From assembly GCF_034522235.1 (NCBI RefSeq), contig NZ_JAXHLN010000003.1, forward strand, positions 1,984,001 through 2,048,000: 64,000 nt of DNA, read 5' to 3'. Below the pieces are notes generated by a model, which worked only from the letters and a program-made list of their open reading frames with translations, had not been told where the DNA came from and did not search any database. Of this stretch, positions 47,501 through 55,917 are shown in pieces; the stretch's first letter is position 1, and every line of letters begins with the position of its first letter. Made by a program: the position numbers and the translations under genes. This stretch comes from Thiohalophilus sp. Lineage in GTDB: Bacteria; Pseudomonadota; Gammaproteobacteria; UBA6429; Thiohalophilaceae.

Positions 47501-47656
47501 GTCTGCTTCGGTCGGGGAGATCAGATCAATGCGGGCATCGAGGGGTTCATTGAGGGCGGAATTGAGCTTGATGTTGCCAAATCCCAACGCCTGGACACTC
47601 ATCGGCAGCAAAACCAGACAGGCCGAAGCCAGGCCCAAAACCAGCTTTCGCAACAT
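44582..47656 (-). CDS. fimV: FimV, polar peptidoglycan-binding protein
   Basis: Inner-membrane hub for cell-pole organisation, type IV pili and twitching motility. The start is set at ATG 47656 (MLRKLVLGLASACLVLLPMSVQA) because GGAG lies 8 bases upstream; 1024 aa. In order: signal peptide, the conserved FimV N-domain (about 25-130), a Pro/Glu linker, a LysM-like domain (about 256-313, YGVTRQGDNAWTIAEKL), a coiled coil (LNRQLQEMEEELARLQ), one membrane helix (about 577-598) and TPR-like repeats. A very acidic tail follows with about eight LDFNLGGE-type repeats, and the conserved C-terminal cap KLDLARAYIDMGDPDGARSIL ends it. Confidence 0.95.
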   Translation of the reverse strand: MLRKLVLGLASACLVLLPMSVQALGFGNIKLNSALNEPLDARIDLISPTEADLESLTVKLASEGAFTRAGLDRPHFLSSLEFEVVEKEGVIRVRSKQPIREPFVNFLVEFSWDNGRMLREYTMLLDPPGQMMREPAPAMAETPVTEEPSDTIQRYEPQPYTPEPVTEAEPTAPDAPEMAQQPEPSAPQAQPEITDEPGFAAEEEMAEAQAEDVATDTGTASDRYTDPFVDDGSLFPRIDISGYRSTGEIELGELDYGVTRQGDNAWTIAEKLKSNAGSASIYQIMMALLQSNPEAFVDGNIHRLKTGQVLRIEDPSLLNAMNQQQAANEYMAQTENWEQYRQAVAERTGRQAVVAEAGTREQPVRAEQGGELTLSSPDGDQLQAGAGASEEAMSNDLIALRDEMRQLRENASSTQERNSELNRQLQEMEEELARLQRSVSIKDDELAALQQQLAELNAKPALPETPAIDEAAGAEAVEPQPTEEATPEPEMAAAEAGAEREAAMAPQPEEAEPAESPQAPVEDEAPAAEDAPQVTPAPETETEPKGMVAEYLAMAKDIFNSAVGVVTGMIGASGNSLLMYVAAPVLLVLVILMLIVVRRRRLAEGNYQESILSGGPSTMTNSTETGAESGESSFLSDFAVSGAGAIQTEDSEVDPLTEADVFIAYGRYEAAEERLQEAIEQEPGRKELKLKMLELYNTTQNASAFENLAEEFYASLGGEAESDPMWEKVVGMGKQLAPNNPLFAAGAAAAAASTAFGNDDSGVGLSDSQVMDIGLDSGVFDSSDFAGGGQAESQDSELDFNLDFGTDSDTASASEQADGGGLDFSPGEGGESSQTADSELDFNLGGGSDDTEGGLDFNLGGESDSGDTKNDLEFNLDDMGGGADSQADSGLSLDFDSGNEQPAAGGGDAGLDFNLGGEDDTQSLDTGGGEQAADEATLALDAGGLDFGGADEGGRDLELDTSPDSGESDMPLGGGDEVGTKLDLARAYIDMGDPDGARSILDEVLDEGDDSQKQEAQQLIQQIA

Positions 47657-47781
47657 AGAAATTCTCCAGTCTGTCATGCTCCCGCTCCCCCCAAACTGGC
47701 GGTAACCCATTTTATTTTTGTAATTCAACAACTTATCCCGGATTCTTGGAAGATTTTTTATGAGTATGCACTAACTATAGC

Positions 47782-48804
47782 TTATAAATACTCTTTTACC
47801 AAAATTTCAGCAACTTGAACACTGTTTAATGCGGCACCTTTTCGCACATTATCACTCACTATCCACAAATCCAGCCCCCGCGGATGGGAGATGTCCTCAC
47901 GAATGCGTCCCACCAGCACGGCATTCTCGTTGGCAGCATCAGTGACCGGGCTCGGATAGCTGTGTTCGCGACCTTCATCCATCAACGTGATACCCGGCGC
48001 ATCTTCCAGCAAGGCCCGCGCCTGCCCGGCACCGAGTTTATCGCGGGTTTCCAGATGCACGGCCATGCCGTGACCGTAAAACACCGGAACCGTTACCGCG
48101 GTCGGATTAATCGGCAGGTTCTCATCGCCAAGTAGTCTGCGACTTTCGCGCACCAGGTTCATCTCGGTCCGGGTATAACCGTTCTCTTCCAGCGGCCCGA
48201 GCTGTGCCAGGGCGTTGAAGGCGATCGGCCGATCATACACCCGGTTTTTCAGCGGCTGGGCATTTAATAGATTCGCCGTCTGTCCCGCCAGCTCCTGAAC
48301 CCCGGCCTTGCCGCTGCCGGACACCGCCTGGTAGGTCGCCACATTGAGCCGCTCGATCCCGACCGTGTCGTAAAGCGGCTTCAGGGCGACCCACAGTTGC
48401 ACGGTGGTCGCGTCGGGGCTGGCGATGATGTGGTGCGCCGTATAACCGGCAATCGCCCGGGGATTAACCTCGGGGATGACCAGCGGCACCGATTCATCAG
48501 CACGAAACCGCGCGCTGCTGTCGACCACCACACAACCGGCCGCCGCGGAACGGGGGGCATACTCGGCCGCCACCGTCTCGCCGGCACAAAACAGCGCCAG
48601 TTGCACCCGGGAAAAGTCGAAATCCGCCAGATCCCTGACCACCAGCGACTTGCCGCGAAATTCCACCCGCTTGCCGGCCGAGCTGGCGCTGGCCAGCGGA
48701 TAGATCGCCCCGACCGGAAAATCCCGCTGCTCGAGAATCTCCAGCATCACCTCGCCCACCGCGCCGGTGACCCCGACAATTGCGATATCCACGCTTTTAA
48801 CCAT
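47782..48804 (-). CDS. usg: Aspartate-semialdehyde dehydrogenase homologue lacking the catalytic cysteine (Usg-like)
   Basis: 340 aa from ATG 48804, with a TTG one codon upstream. Rossmann start IAIVGVTGAVGEVML and ASADH text QAVSGSGKAGVQEL and PINPTAVTVPVFYGHG are present. At the active site, where true enzymes have PNCST, it reads PDATT (Ala at about residue 133), so it cannot run the normal thiohemiacetal chemistry. E. coli Usg has the same lesion. It lies beside the intact asd, as in Pseudomonas. Role unknown. Confidence 0.9.
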   Translation of the reverse strand: MVKSVDIAIVGVTGAVGEVMLEILEQRDFPVGAIYPLASASSAGKRVEFRGKSLVVRDLADFDFSRVQLALFCAGETVAAEYAPRSAAAGCVVVDSSARFRADESVPLVIPEVNPRAIAGYTAHHIIASPDATTVQLWVALKPLYDTVGIERLNVATYQAVSGSGKAGVQELAGQTANLLNAQPLKNRVYDRPIAFNALAQLGPLEENGYTRTEMNLVRESRRLLGDENLPINPTAVTVPVFYGHGMAVHLETRDKLGAGQARALLEDAPGITLMDEGREHSYPSPVTDAANENAVLVGRIREDISHPRGLDLWIVSDNVRKGAALNSVQVAEILVKEYL

Positions 48805-48865
48805 CAAAAGAAATCCGACTGTAAGGCATACCCAACATACTCACTTCTTTCATAAATGGGAATTC

Positions 48866-48953
48866 AAACGCGGAGGACGCAGAGGCGCGGAGACGCAGAG
48901 ATTAATATTTGTTTTTCTCCGCGCCTCTGCGACTCCGCGTGCTCTGCGTTTAT
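48866..48953. repeat. CGCAGAG/CGCGGAG-word inverted repeat between usg and asd
   Basis: Arm one, 48866-48900 (aacgcggaggacgcagaggc, gcggagacgcagag); arm two, 48917-48951 (ctccgcgcctctgcgactcc, gcgtgctctgcgttt). Loop of 16 bases, T-rich. Lies 27 bp beyond the asd stop. Confidence 0.92.
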
Positions 48954-48980
48954 TTTCAGAGCCTCGAAATGGAAGCAGCA

Positions 48981-50093
48981 TCAGTGCTCGAGCAGGATGC
49001 GCAGCATGCGGCGCAGGGGTTCGGCGGCGCCCCACAGCAGCTGGTCGCCGACGGTGAAGGCGGACAGGTAGTCGTTACCCATGCTCAGTTTACGCAGGCG
49101 CCCGACCGGCACGTGCATCTTGCCGGTGACACTGGCCGGACTCAGCGCCTGCATGCTGGCGTCCTTATCGTTGGGAATGACTTTCACCCAGTCGTTGGCC
49201 TGCGCCAGGATGTCGCTGATTTCATCCAGCGGGACATCTTTATTCAGCTTGATGGTCAGCGCCTGGCTGTGACAGCGCATGGCGCCGATGCGCACGCAGA
49301 TGCCGTCGATCGGGATCGGCCGGTCGCTACGCCCGAGGATCTTGTTGGACTCGACCTGGGCCTTCCACTCTTCCTTGGTCTGGCCACTGTCGAGCGGTTT
49401 GTCGATCCAGGGGATCAGGCTGCCGGCCAGGGGCACACCCCACTGGTCGACCGGGTAGTCCTTGCTGCGGATGAACTCGGCCACCTGGCGATCGATATCC
49501 AGGATGGCGGTGGCCGGATCGGCGTTGAGTTCCCTGACCGACTCGTTGATGGCACCCATCTGCCGGATCAGCTCGCGCATGTGCTGCGCACCGGAGCCGG
49601 AGGCGGCCTGATAGGTCATGGGCGAGATCCATTCGACCAGGTTCCGGTCGAACAGGCCGCCAACGGCCATCAGCATCAGGCTGACGGTACAGTTGCCGCC
49701 CACGTAGGTCTTGATCCCCTTGTCCAGTCCCGCCTCGATGACGGATTTGTTGACCGGGTCCAGCACGATGATGCTGTCGTCCTGCATGCGCAGGGTGGAA
49801 GCCGCGTCGATCCAGTAACCGTCCCAGCCCGCCTTGCGCAGTGCGGGATAGACCTTCCCGGTATAGTCGCCGCCCTGACAGGAGATGATGACTTCCATCT
49901 GCTTGAGCTCATCGATGTCATTGGCGTCTTTTAACGGCGGCACGTCCTTGCCGATGTCGGGACCGGGCTGACCGGTCTGCGAGGTGGAAAAGAACACCGG
50001 CTCGATATGATCGAAATCGTTTTCCTCGCGCATGCGTTGCATGAGGACCGACCCCACCATACCGCGCCAGCCTATCAAACCCGTGCGTTTCAT
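48981..50093 (-). CDS. asd: Aspartate-semialdehyde dehydrogenase
   Basis: NADPH-dependent reduction of aspartyl phosphate, feeding lysine, threonine and methionine synthesis, 370 aa from ATG 50093 (GTGGAGTAGTG upstream). [13 protein letters not shown] binds NADP. The catalytic Cys is intact in [12 protein letters not shown], and [15 protein letters not shown] follows. The Gram-negative long form. Downstream of leuB with a repeat between. Confidence 0.97.
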   Translation of the reverse strand: MKRTGLIGWRGMVGSVLMQRMREENDFDHIEPVFFSTSQTGQPGPDIGKDVPPLKDANDIDELKQMEVIISCQGGDYTGKVYPALRKAGWDGYWIDAASTLRMQDDSIIVLDPVNKSVIEAGLDKGIKTYVGGNCTVSLMLMAVGGLFDRNLVEWISPMTYQAASGSGAQHMRELIRQMGAINESVRELNADPATAILDIDRQVAEFIRSKDYPVDQWGVPLAGSLIPWIDKPLDSGQTKEEWKAQVESNKILGRSDRPIPIDGICVRIGAMRCHSQALTIKLNKDVPLDEISDILAQANDWVKVIPNDKDASMQALSPASVTGKMHVPVGRLRKLSMGNDYLSAFTVGDQLLWGAAEPLRRMLRILLEH

Positions 50094-50139
50094 CACTACT
50101 CCACCTCAATTAAAAACTGTACCGTTATTGTAACCCCGA

Positions 50140-50243
50140 ACAGGGCCGAGGTACGAGGGACGAGTGACGAGGCTGATAAATTCCTGACGAGTTATCGCTC
50201 ATTCCGTTTTTCCTCGTCCCTCGTAACTCGTCCCTCGGCCCTT
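50140..50243. repeat. CTCGTCCCTCG-family inverted repeat between asd and leuB
   Basis: Arm one, 50140-50172 (acagggccgaggtacgaggg, acgagtgacgagg); arm two, 50211-50243 (tcctcgtccctcgtaactcg, tccctcggccctt). Arm two ends exactly at the leuB stop codon. Confidence 0.92.
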
Positions 50244-51320
50244 TTATTCTTGGAGCGCAGCAACCACCGCATCCCCCATCTCGGAAGTGCCGACTTTCTG
50301 CATGCCATCCTGATAGATATCCGCGGTGCGCAGCCCCTCATCCAGCACGGTATTGACCGCTTGCTCGATCCGATCGGCCATGGCCGGCTCGTCCAGGGAA
50401 TAACGCAGCATCATCGCCACGGAAAGGATCGTTGCCAGCGGATTGGCCACGTTCTGCCCGGCGATGTCCGGGGCCGAGCCGTGGATCGGCTCGTACATGC
50501 CCTTGCCATGGGCATCCAGCGAGGCCGAGGGCAGCATGCCGATGGAGCCGGTGAGCATGGCGGCGGCATCGGAGAGAATGTCGCCGAACATGTTGGTGGT
50601 GACCATTACGTCGAACTGCTTGGGCGCGCGCACCAGTTGCATGGCGGCGTTATCCACATACATATGGCTCAGTTCCACATCATCGTACTCCTTGCCGACC
50701 GTGGTGGTCACTTCCCGCCACAGCTCGGTGCACTCCAGCACATTAGCCTTGTCGACCGAGCAGACCTTGTGGTTGCGCTTGCGGGCGATATCGAAGGCGA
50801 CCCGGGCGATGCGCTCGATCTCCGACTCGCTGTAGACCAGGGTGTTGTAACCTTCGCGCTGGCCGTCCTCGCGGGTGCGAATACCGCGCGGCTGGCCAAA
50901 GTAAATGCCGCCAGTCAGCTCGCGCACGATCATGATATCCAGCCCGGACACCACTTCCGGCTTCAATGTCGAGGCGTCGGCCAGCTGCGGATAGAGGATC
51001 GCCGGGCGCAGATTGGCAAACAGTTCCAGTTCCGAACGCAGGCCCAGCAGCCCTTTTTCCGGGCGCACCGCGATCTCAAGCGACTCCCATTTATAACCAC
51101 CCACCGCGCCGAGCAAAATCGCATCCGCCTCCCTGGCCAGATTCAGGGTTTCGGCGGGCAGCGGCGTACCGTGCGCGTCATAGGCCGTACCGCCGACCAG
51201 CGCCTCTTCCAGTTCAATATCGAGACCGTCCTGGCGCAGGGCGTTCAACACCTTCACCGCCTCGGCCACGATCTCCTGTCCGATTCCGTCGCCGGGGAGT
51301 ACCAGAATCTTTTTCGTCAT
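50244..51320 (-). CDS. leuB: 3-isopropylmalate dehydrogenase
   Basis: Oxidative decarboxylation in leucine synthesis, 358 aa. Family text: [60 protein letters not shown] and [16 protein letters not shown]. Part of leuC-leuD-leuB-asd-usg on the minus strand. Confidence 0.97.
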   Translation of the reverse strand: MTKKILVLPGDGIGQEIVAEAVKVLNALRQDGLDIELEEALVGGTAYDAHGTPLPAETLNLAREADAILLGAVGGYKWESLEIAVRPEKGLLGLRSELELFANLRPAILYPQLADASTLKPEVVSGLDIMIVRELTGGIYFGQPRGIRTREDGQREGYNTLVYSESEIERIARVAFDIARKRNHKVCSVDKANVLECTELWREVTTTVGKEYDDVELSHMYVDNAAMQLVRAPKQFDVMVTTNMFGDILSDAAAMLTGSIGMLPSASLDAHGKGMYEPIHGSAPDIAGQNVANPLATILSVAMMLRYSLDEPAMADRIEQAVNTVLDEGLRTADIYQDGMQKVGTSEMGDAVVAALQE

Positions 51321-51353
51321 AAGTTCTTTCTCTTTATCAAATTCAGTTTATTT

Positions 51354-51433
51354 AACGCAGAGGACGCGGAGTCGCAGAGACGCGGAGAATGACAATAACG
51401 TTTTCCTCTGCGTCTCTGCGACCTCCGCGTTGC
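51354..51433. repeat. CGCAGAG/CGCGGAG-word inverted repeat, first of three in the leuB-leuD gap
   Basis: Arm one, 51354-51388 (aacgcagaggacgcggagtc, gcagagacgcggaga); arm two, 51403-51432 (ttcctctgcgtctctgcgac, ctccgcgttg). Loop of about 14 bases (atgacaataacgtt). Confidence 0.92.
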
Positions 51434-51512
51434 TTCCCAGAGCATCAACTAATTAACGAAACAGCCACGGACGTTATTGACACTTCTGTTCCTCTTTCAA
51501 ATTCGTCTATTT

Positions 51513-51622
51513 AACGCAGAGGACGCGGAGTCGCAGAGCCGCGGAGAAATAATTGATTGTTTTTTTCCTCTGCGTCTTTGCACCCAAACAACGGACATAA
51601 ACGCCTCTGCGACCTCCGCGTT
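51513..51622. repeat. CGCAGAG/CGCGGAG-word inverted repeat, second in the leuB-leuD gap
   Basis: Arm one, 51513-51547 (aacgcagaggacgcggagtc, gcagagccgcggaga). Arm two is split: 51566-51580 (cctctgcgtctttgc) and 51602-51622 (cgcctctgcgacctccgcgt), with a 20-base interruption. Flanking bases (attcgtctatttaacgcag) match the third copy. Confidence 0.88.
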
Positions 51623-51780
51623 ATTTTCCCGAGCGTCTATTATTGATTAAACAACCATGGACGCTGCTGCCGTTGCTCTTTCTCATAAACACGGAGTGCG
51701 TCGATATTCTGCAGGGATTCGTGCCTTAGTACCAATATTTTCAGACACAGCTTTTCTTTCCCTTTTTAAATTCGTCTATT

Positions 51781-51868
51781 TAACGCAGAGTACGCGGAGT
51801 CGCAGAGGCGCGGAGAATGACAATAACGTTTTCCTCTGCGTCTCTGCGACTCCGCGAACTCCGCGTTG
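51781..51868. repeat. CGCAGAG/CGCGGAG-word inverted repeat, third in the leuB-leuD gap
   Basis: Arm one, 51781-51815 (taacgcagagtacgcggagt, cgcagaggcgcgga); arm two, 51831-51868 (ttcctctgcgtctctgcgac, tccgcgaactccgcgttg). The loop atgacaataacgtt is identical to the first copy. Ends 17 bp before the leuD stop. Confidence 0.92.
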
Positions 51869-51885
51869 ATTCCCAGAGACAATGC

Positions 51886-52527
51886 TTACTGACTGAACAA
51901 CCAGGGTCTTTGTTGGCGTTGCTGTTCCTCGTAGGTGCGGATTTCCTCGGCATACTGCAGGGTCAGGCCGATGTCGTCGAGGCCTTCGAGCAGACGCTGT
52001 TTGCGATAGGCATCGATCTCGAAGGGGATGACCGCGCCGTCGGGCGCGCGGATCTGTTGCTGCTCGAGATCCACCGTCAGTTGATAGCCTTCCTGCGCTT
52101 CCACGGCCCTGAACAACTTATCCACGGTATCGCTATCCAGCACGATGGGCAGGATGCCGTTTTTAAAACAGTTGTTATAAAAAATATCGGCGAAGCTGGG
52201 CGCGATAATCACCTGAAAACCGTAATCCAGCAATGCCCAGGGCGCATGCTCGCGACTGGAACCACAACCGAAGTTATCGCGGGCCAGCAGGATTTGCGCG
52301 CCCGCATAACGCGGCTGATTGAGCACGAAGTCCGGGTTGATCGGCCGGTGACTATTGTCCTTGCCCGGCTCGCCGTGATCCAGATAACGCCACTCGTCGA
52401 ACAGATTCGGGCCAAAGCCGGTGCGCTTGATCGACTTGAGAAACTGCTTGGGAATGATCGCGTCGGTATCGACATTGGATCGATCCAGCGGCGCGGCGAT
52501 GGCGGTTAACGTTTCGAATTTTTCCAT
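51886..52527 (-). CDS. leuD: 3-isopropylmalate dehydratase small subunit
   Basis: Swivel-domain subunit of isopropylmalate isomerase, 213 aa. Text [39 protein letters not shown] and [16 protein letters not shown] is diagnostic. A word-type repeat lies in the gap upstream towards leuC. Confidence 0.97.
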   Translation of the reverse strand: MEKFETLTAIAAPLDRSNVDTDAIIPKQFLKSIKRTGFGPNLFDEWRYLDHGEPGKDNSHRPINPDFVLNQPRYAGAQILLARDNFGCGSSREHAPWALLDYGFQVIIAPSFADIFYNNCFKNGILPIVLDSDTVDKLFRAVEAQEGYQLTVDLEQQQIRAPDGAVIPFEIDAYRKQRLLEGLDDIGLTLQYAEEIRTYEEQQRQQRPWLFSQ

Positions 52528-52545
52528 GATTCAGATCCCGATAAT

Positions 52546-52630
52546 TAACGCGGAGTTCGCGGAGGCGCAGAGACGCGGAGAATAATAATATTGTTTTCCT
52601 CTGCGACTCTGCGCCTCTGCGTCCTCTGCG
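52546..52630. repeat. CGCAGAG/CGCGGAG-word inverted repeat between leuD and leuC
   Basis: Arm one, 52546-52580 (taacgcggagttcgcggagg, cgcagagacgcggag); arm two, 52596-52630 (ttcctctgcgactctgcgcc, tctgcgtcctctgcg). Arm two ends one base before the leuC stop codon. Confidence 0.92.
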
Positions 52631-52631
52631 A

Positions 52632-54044
52632 TCATAATGAAAGCTCTCGAATATCGACAAAGTGGCCGGCGATGGCGGCGGCGGCGGCCATGGCGGGGCT
52701 GACCAGGTGAGTGCGTCCGCCCTGGCCCTGGCGGCCTTCGAAGTTGCGGTTCGAGGTCGAGGCACAGCGCTCGCCCGGCTCCAGCCGATCCGCATTCATC
52801 GCCAGGCACATGGAACAGCCCGGCTCGCGCCATTCAAAGCCGGCTTTGATGAAGATGTTATCCAGCCCCTCGACCTCGGCCTGCTGTTTGACCAGCCCGG
52901 AGCCCGGGACCACCATCGCCAGCGTGATATTGTCCGCCACCTTGTGGCCGTCGACCACGGCGGCGGCGGCGCGCAGATCTTCAATACGCGAATTGGTGCA
53001 GGAGCCGATGAAGATCTTGTCGAGCTTTATCTCGCTGATGGGCATGCCTCCGCCGTCCAGACCCATGTATTTCAGCGCGGCCTTCGCGCCCTCCTGCTTG
53101 ACCGGTTCGGCAAAATCTTCCGGTTTCGGTACCACACCGTTGACGCCGACCACCATCTCCGGCGAGGTGCCCCAGGTGACCTGCGGTTGCAGGGTTGTCG
53201 CATCCAGATGCACCACCTTGTCAAACTTCGCATCGGCATCGCTGTGCAGATCCTGCCAGTCGGCCACCGCCTGTTCCCACAGTTCAGCTTTGGGCGCGAA
53301 GGGCCGGTCTTTGACGTAGTCGATAGTCTTGTCATCCACCGCCACCATGCCGGCCCGGGCACCGGCCTCGATGGCCATGTTGCACAGGGTCATGCGCCCT
53401 TCCAGGGAGAGATCCCGAATCGCCTCGCCGCCGAATTCGATGGCGTAACCGGTCCCGCCGGCGGTCCCGATCCGGCCGATCACCGCCAGCACGATATCCT
53501 TGGCGGTCACTCCGGCCGGGGTCTTGCCGTCGACGCTGATCAGCATGGATCGGGACTTTTGCTGCACCAGGGTCTGGGTGGCCAGCACGTGCTCCACCTC
53601 GGAGGTGCCGATGCCAAAGGCCAGCGCGCCGAAGGCGCCGTGGGTGGAGGTATGGCTGTCGCCGCAGACCACGGTCATCCCCGGCAGGGTCGCGCCCTGC
53701 TCCGGGCCAATCACATGCACGATGCCCTGGCGTAAATCGGCCATGGCGAATTCGGTGATGTGATAGGTCTGGCAGTTCTGATCCAGGGTCTCCACCTGCA
53801 GGCGCGAGACCGGATCGGCGATGCCCCCACGGCGATCGGTGGTCGGCACGTTGTGATCGGGCGTGGCCAGATTGGCGCCGACCCGCCAGGGCTGGCGGTC
53901 CGCCAGGCGCAGGCCTTCGAAGGCCTGGGGCGAGGTCACCTCGTGGATCAGGTGCCGATCGATATACAGCAGCGCGGTGCCGTCACCATTATCGCGTACC
54001 ACATGCCGATCCCACAATTTGTCGTATAAGGTTCTGGCGCTCAT
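52632..54044 (-). CDS. leuC: 3-isopropylmalate dehydratase large subunit
   Basis: Aconitase-like [4Fe-4S] subunit, 470 aa from ATG 54044 ([16 protein letters not shown]) with AGGAAC upstream; an in-frame TTG ten codons earlier is less likely. Cluster ligands: [12 protein letters not shown] and CSMCLAMN, with [23 protein letters not shown]. First gene of the leu operon, divergent from lysR. Confidence 0.97.
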   Translation of the reverse strand: MSARTLYDKLWDRHVVRDNGDGTALLYIDRHLIHEVTSPQAFEGLRLADRQPWRVGANLATPDHNVPTTDRRGGIADPVSRLQVETLDQNCQTYHITEFAMADLRQGIVHVIGPEQGATLPGMTVVCGDSHTSTHGAFGALAFGIGTSEVEHVLATQTLVQQKSRSMLISVDGKTPAGVTAKDIVLAVIGRIGTAGGTGYAIEFGGEAIRDLSLEGRMTLCNMAIEAGARAGMVAVDDKTIDYVKDRPFAPKAELWEQAVADWQDLHSDADAKFDKVVHLDATTLQPQVTWGTSPEMVVGVNGVVPKPEDFAEPVKQEGAKAALKYMGLDGGGMPISEIKLDKIFIGSCTNSRIEDLRAAAAVVDGHKVADNITLAMVVPGSGLVKQQAEVEGLDNIFIKAGFEWREPGCSMCLAMNADRLEPGERCASTSNRNFEGRQGQGGRTHLVSPAMAAAAAIAGHFVDIRELSL

Positions 54045-54138
54045 CGTTCCTGTTCCTGTGTCCGGATTGGACAAAGTTTAACCTGCAAACTACTATTACC
54101 CAAATTCATTATTTTCATATTATCTATAACTTTTATTC
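54045..54138. promoter_or_regulatory. AT-rich divergent control region between leuC and the LysR gene
   Basis: 94 bp with a strongly AT-rich core (ttcattattttcatattatc, tataac). Divergent LysR-target pairs usually share an operator here, but I could not fix a T-N11-A site with confidence. Confidence 0.4.
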
Positions 54139-55023
54139 ATGGATTTTGCCAATTTGCAAGCCTTCATCGCCGTTGCGGAGCAGCGCTCCTTCTCACGCGC
54201 CGCCGGCCAGCTGTTTCTCACCCAGCCGGCCATCAGCAAACGCATCGCGGCGCTGGAGGCGGAGCTGGGCAGTCCGCTGTTTGACCGCATCGGCCATCAG
54301 GTGCAGCTGACCGAGGCAGGCCGGGCACTGCTGCCCCGGGCCCGCCAGCTGCTGCTGGATCTGGAGGACAGCCGCCGCGCCATCCGCAACCTCTCCGGCC
54401 AGATCGCCGGTCAACTGAGCGTGGGCACCAGCCATCACATCGGCCTGCATCGCTTGCCAGCGGTGCTGCGTCACTATACGGCGGCGTATCCTGCTGTCGA
54501 ACTGGATCTGCAGTTCATGGAATCGGAGCAGGTTTGTCATGGCGTGTTGCACGGCGATTGCGAGCTGGGTGTGGTCACTTTGCCGCTGGCGCCCCCCGCG
54601 GAACTCAAATTTCAGCCGATCTGGCGTGATCCGCTGACTATCGTGATCGGTCTGGGCCATCCACTGGCCCACACCGCATCCACCGATCCCGACACATTAC
54701 TGGATTATCCGGTCATCCTGCCGATGCGCGGCACCTACACCCGTGAACTGGTGGAGCAGGCCTTTGCGGATGCCTGTCCCGATAGCGTCCTCCAGGTCAA
54801 ACTCGCCACCAATAATCTGGAGACCATCAAGATGATGGTCAGCATCGGTCTGGGCTGGAGCGTACTCCCGCAAACCCTGCTCGATAACGAGTTGCAGACG
54901 CTGCAGTTGCCGCAACTCAAGCTGGAACGGCAACTGGGCGTGGTCTGGCACGCCGGACGCACCCTGAGCAATGCCGCCAGGTCCATGCTGGAATGTCTGC
55001 AACAAAACGCCGATCCGGGTTAA
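54139..55023 (+). CDS. LysR-family transcriptional regulator
   Basis: 294 aa. Winged helix at about 1-60 with AFIAVAEQRSFSRAAGQLFLTQPAISKRIAALE, then an effector domain (QLSVGTSHHIGLHRLPAVL and DCELGVVTLPLAPP). Divergent from leuC, the same placement as a LysR gene in Pseudomonas, so control of leuCDB or of a linked pathway is likely but unproven. Effector unknown. Confidence 0.92.
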   Translation: MDFANLQAFIAVAEQRSFSRAAGQLFLTQPAISKRIAALEAELGSPLFDRIGHQVQLTEAGRALLPRARQLLLDLEDSRRAIRNLSGQIAGQLSVGTSHHIGLHRLPAVLRHYTAAYPAVELDLQFMESEQVCHGVLHGDCELGVVTLPLAPPAELKFQPIWRDPLTIVIGLGHPLAHTASTDPDTLLDYPVILPMRGTYTRELVEQAFADACPDSVLQVKLATNNLETIKMMVSIGLGWSVLPQTLLDNELQTLQLPQLKLERQLGVVWHAGRTLSNAARSMLECLQQNADPG

Positions 55024-55057
55024 ACTCGCCAAACCAGCCAACATCGAGCGCAATGCC

Positions 55058-55402
55058 ATGTTCCGACTCCCTGCCCTGCTGATCGCCCTGCTGCTGGCAA
55101 TTCAGATCACGGCGTGTGGTACGCTCGCCGCCACCGGAGGACACAGCGGCAGCAGTGAATACGGCTTTGACAGCAAGGGCACAACACCGTCCGATGCCAG
55201 TATCGGTGCCGCCATTCGACGGCAACTCATTCAGGATCCCGACATCAATGCGGGGCGTGTTGCAATCAACACGACAGAGGGTATGGTGACACTGGATGGC
55301 GAGGTCAGCGATGAAGCCACCCGACAAAGAATCATCAGTCTGTGCCGCAAGACGCCCGGCGTGAAACAGGTCAACGCCAGGCTGAAATTGATTCAGGATT
55401 GA
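55058..55402 (+). CDS. BON-domain lipoprotein
   Basis: 114 aa from ATG 55058 ([21 protein letters not shown]), which gives a proper lipoprotein signal with Cys at about residue 20; an earlier in-frame ATG at 54971 lies inside the lysR gene. The BON domain (about 47-112) has [38 protein letters not shown] and [16 protein letters not shown] domains bind phospholipid surfaces, as in OsmY and DolP. 34 bp after lysR. Confidence 0.9.
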   Translation: MFRLPALLIALLLAIQITACGTLAATGGHSGSSEYGFDSKGTTPSDASIGAAIRRQLIQDPDINAGRVAINTTEGMVTLDGEVSDEATRQRIISLCRKTPGVKQVNARLKLIQD

Positions 55403-55862
55403 CGGTACTGCTCGAGCACGGCATCCCACAGCCGGCTGCGCAACTCGAGACTCATAAACGCAGTTTCATAGGCCTCATCGAGTAACGCCGGATCGTCTTG
55501 GCACAGGCTGTCCAGGCACCGCCGGGCCAGGTGCGAGTGCGCTTCCCCATAATGATCACACGCTTCTCCGTTTTGATCGAGATCGCTCTCCTCCCCGAGA
55601 ACAATCTCGTTAACAAACCGTGTCACCTCTTTTGGTCCGCTAACCGGCTGCCATGGCACTTCCAGACAGGTCAATCCTTTTTGCAGAGCTTTCAATAACG
55701 ACATAAAATCCCAGACAGCAAAACATGATATTGCATAAACAGGGTTAAAGCCCGGGGATCATCCAGAACCTGATAAAGAGGATGCTCGCAAAGTCTTTGC
55801 TGTGCTTCCTCAAGCTGTGATGTCATATCCATTGTCGATGTCATAATGGCATTCGAGCGCAT
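55393..55862 (-). pseudogene. Decayed DUF3050 gene (frameshift plus internal deletion)
   Basis: ATG 55862 has a strong GGAGG site and reads 56 codons containing [23 protein letters not shown] before a stop at 55692. The continuation [24 protein letters not shown] of the same family is in another frame and runs to 55393. Restoring one T in the TTTT run would join them as [12 protein letters not shown]. The fused product would be ~155 aa, while family members are ~230-260 aa. The middle part, after [10 protein letters not shown] and before the [16 protein letters not shown] region, is missing. The distal 103-codon frame (ATG 55704) might still be translated. Confidence 0.75.
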
Positions 55863-55917
55863 ACTTAACCTCCGGTTAAACTTTCCGGTATAGCAAATTC
55901 GGATAAATCAGGAAGAA

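Larger units (their letters stand above)
51321..51885. other. Gene-free 565-bp gap between leuD and leuB, filled by three inverted repeats
   Basis: No credible gene. Copies at 51354-51433, 51513-51622 and 51781-51868 share their leading flank (ttcnnnntatttaacgcag), so the unit including flank was duplicated locally. A partial duplication of the leuD C-terminal coding end is suggested by repeated text ccacggacg/ccatggacgctgctgccgtt near 51465 and 51655, resembling the leuD end at 51900-51925. Confidence 0.75.

Noticed and set aside
51354-51868. Possible CRISPR array in the leuB-leuD gap
   Set aside because: The repeated words are degenerate, organised as inverted arms and lack unique equal-length spacers; no cas genes nearby.
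52662-53735. 357-codon open frame antisense to leuC
   Set aside because: Mirror frame of a well-supported enzyme gene.
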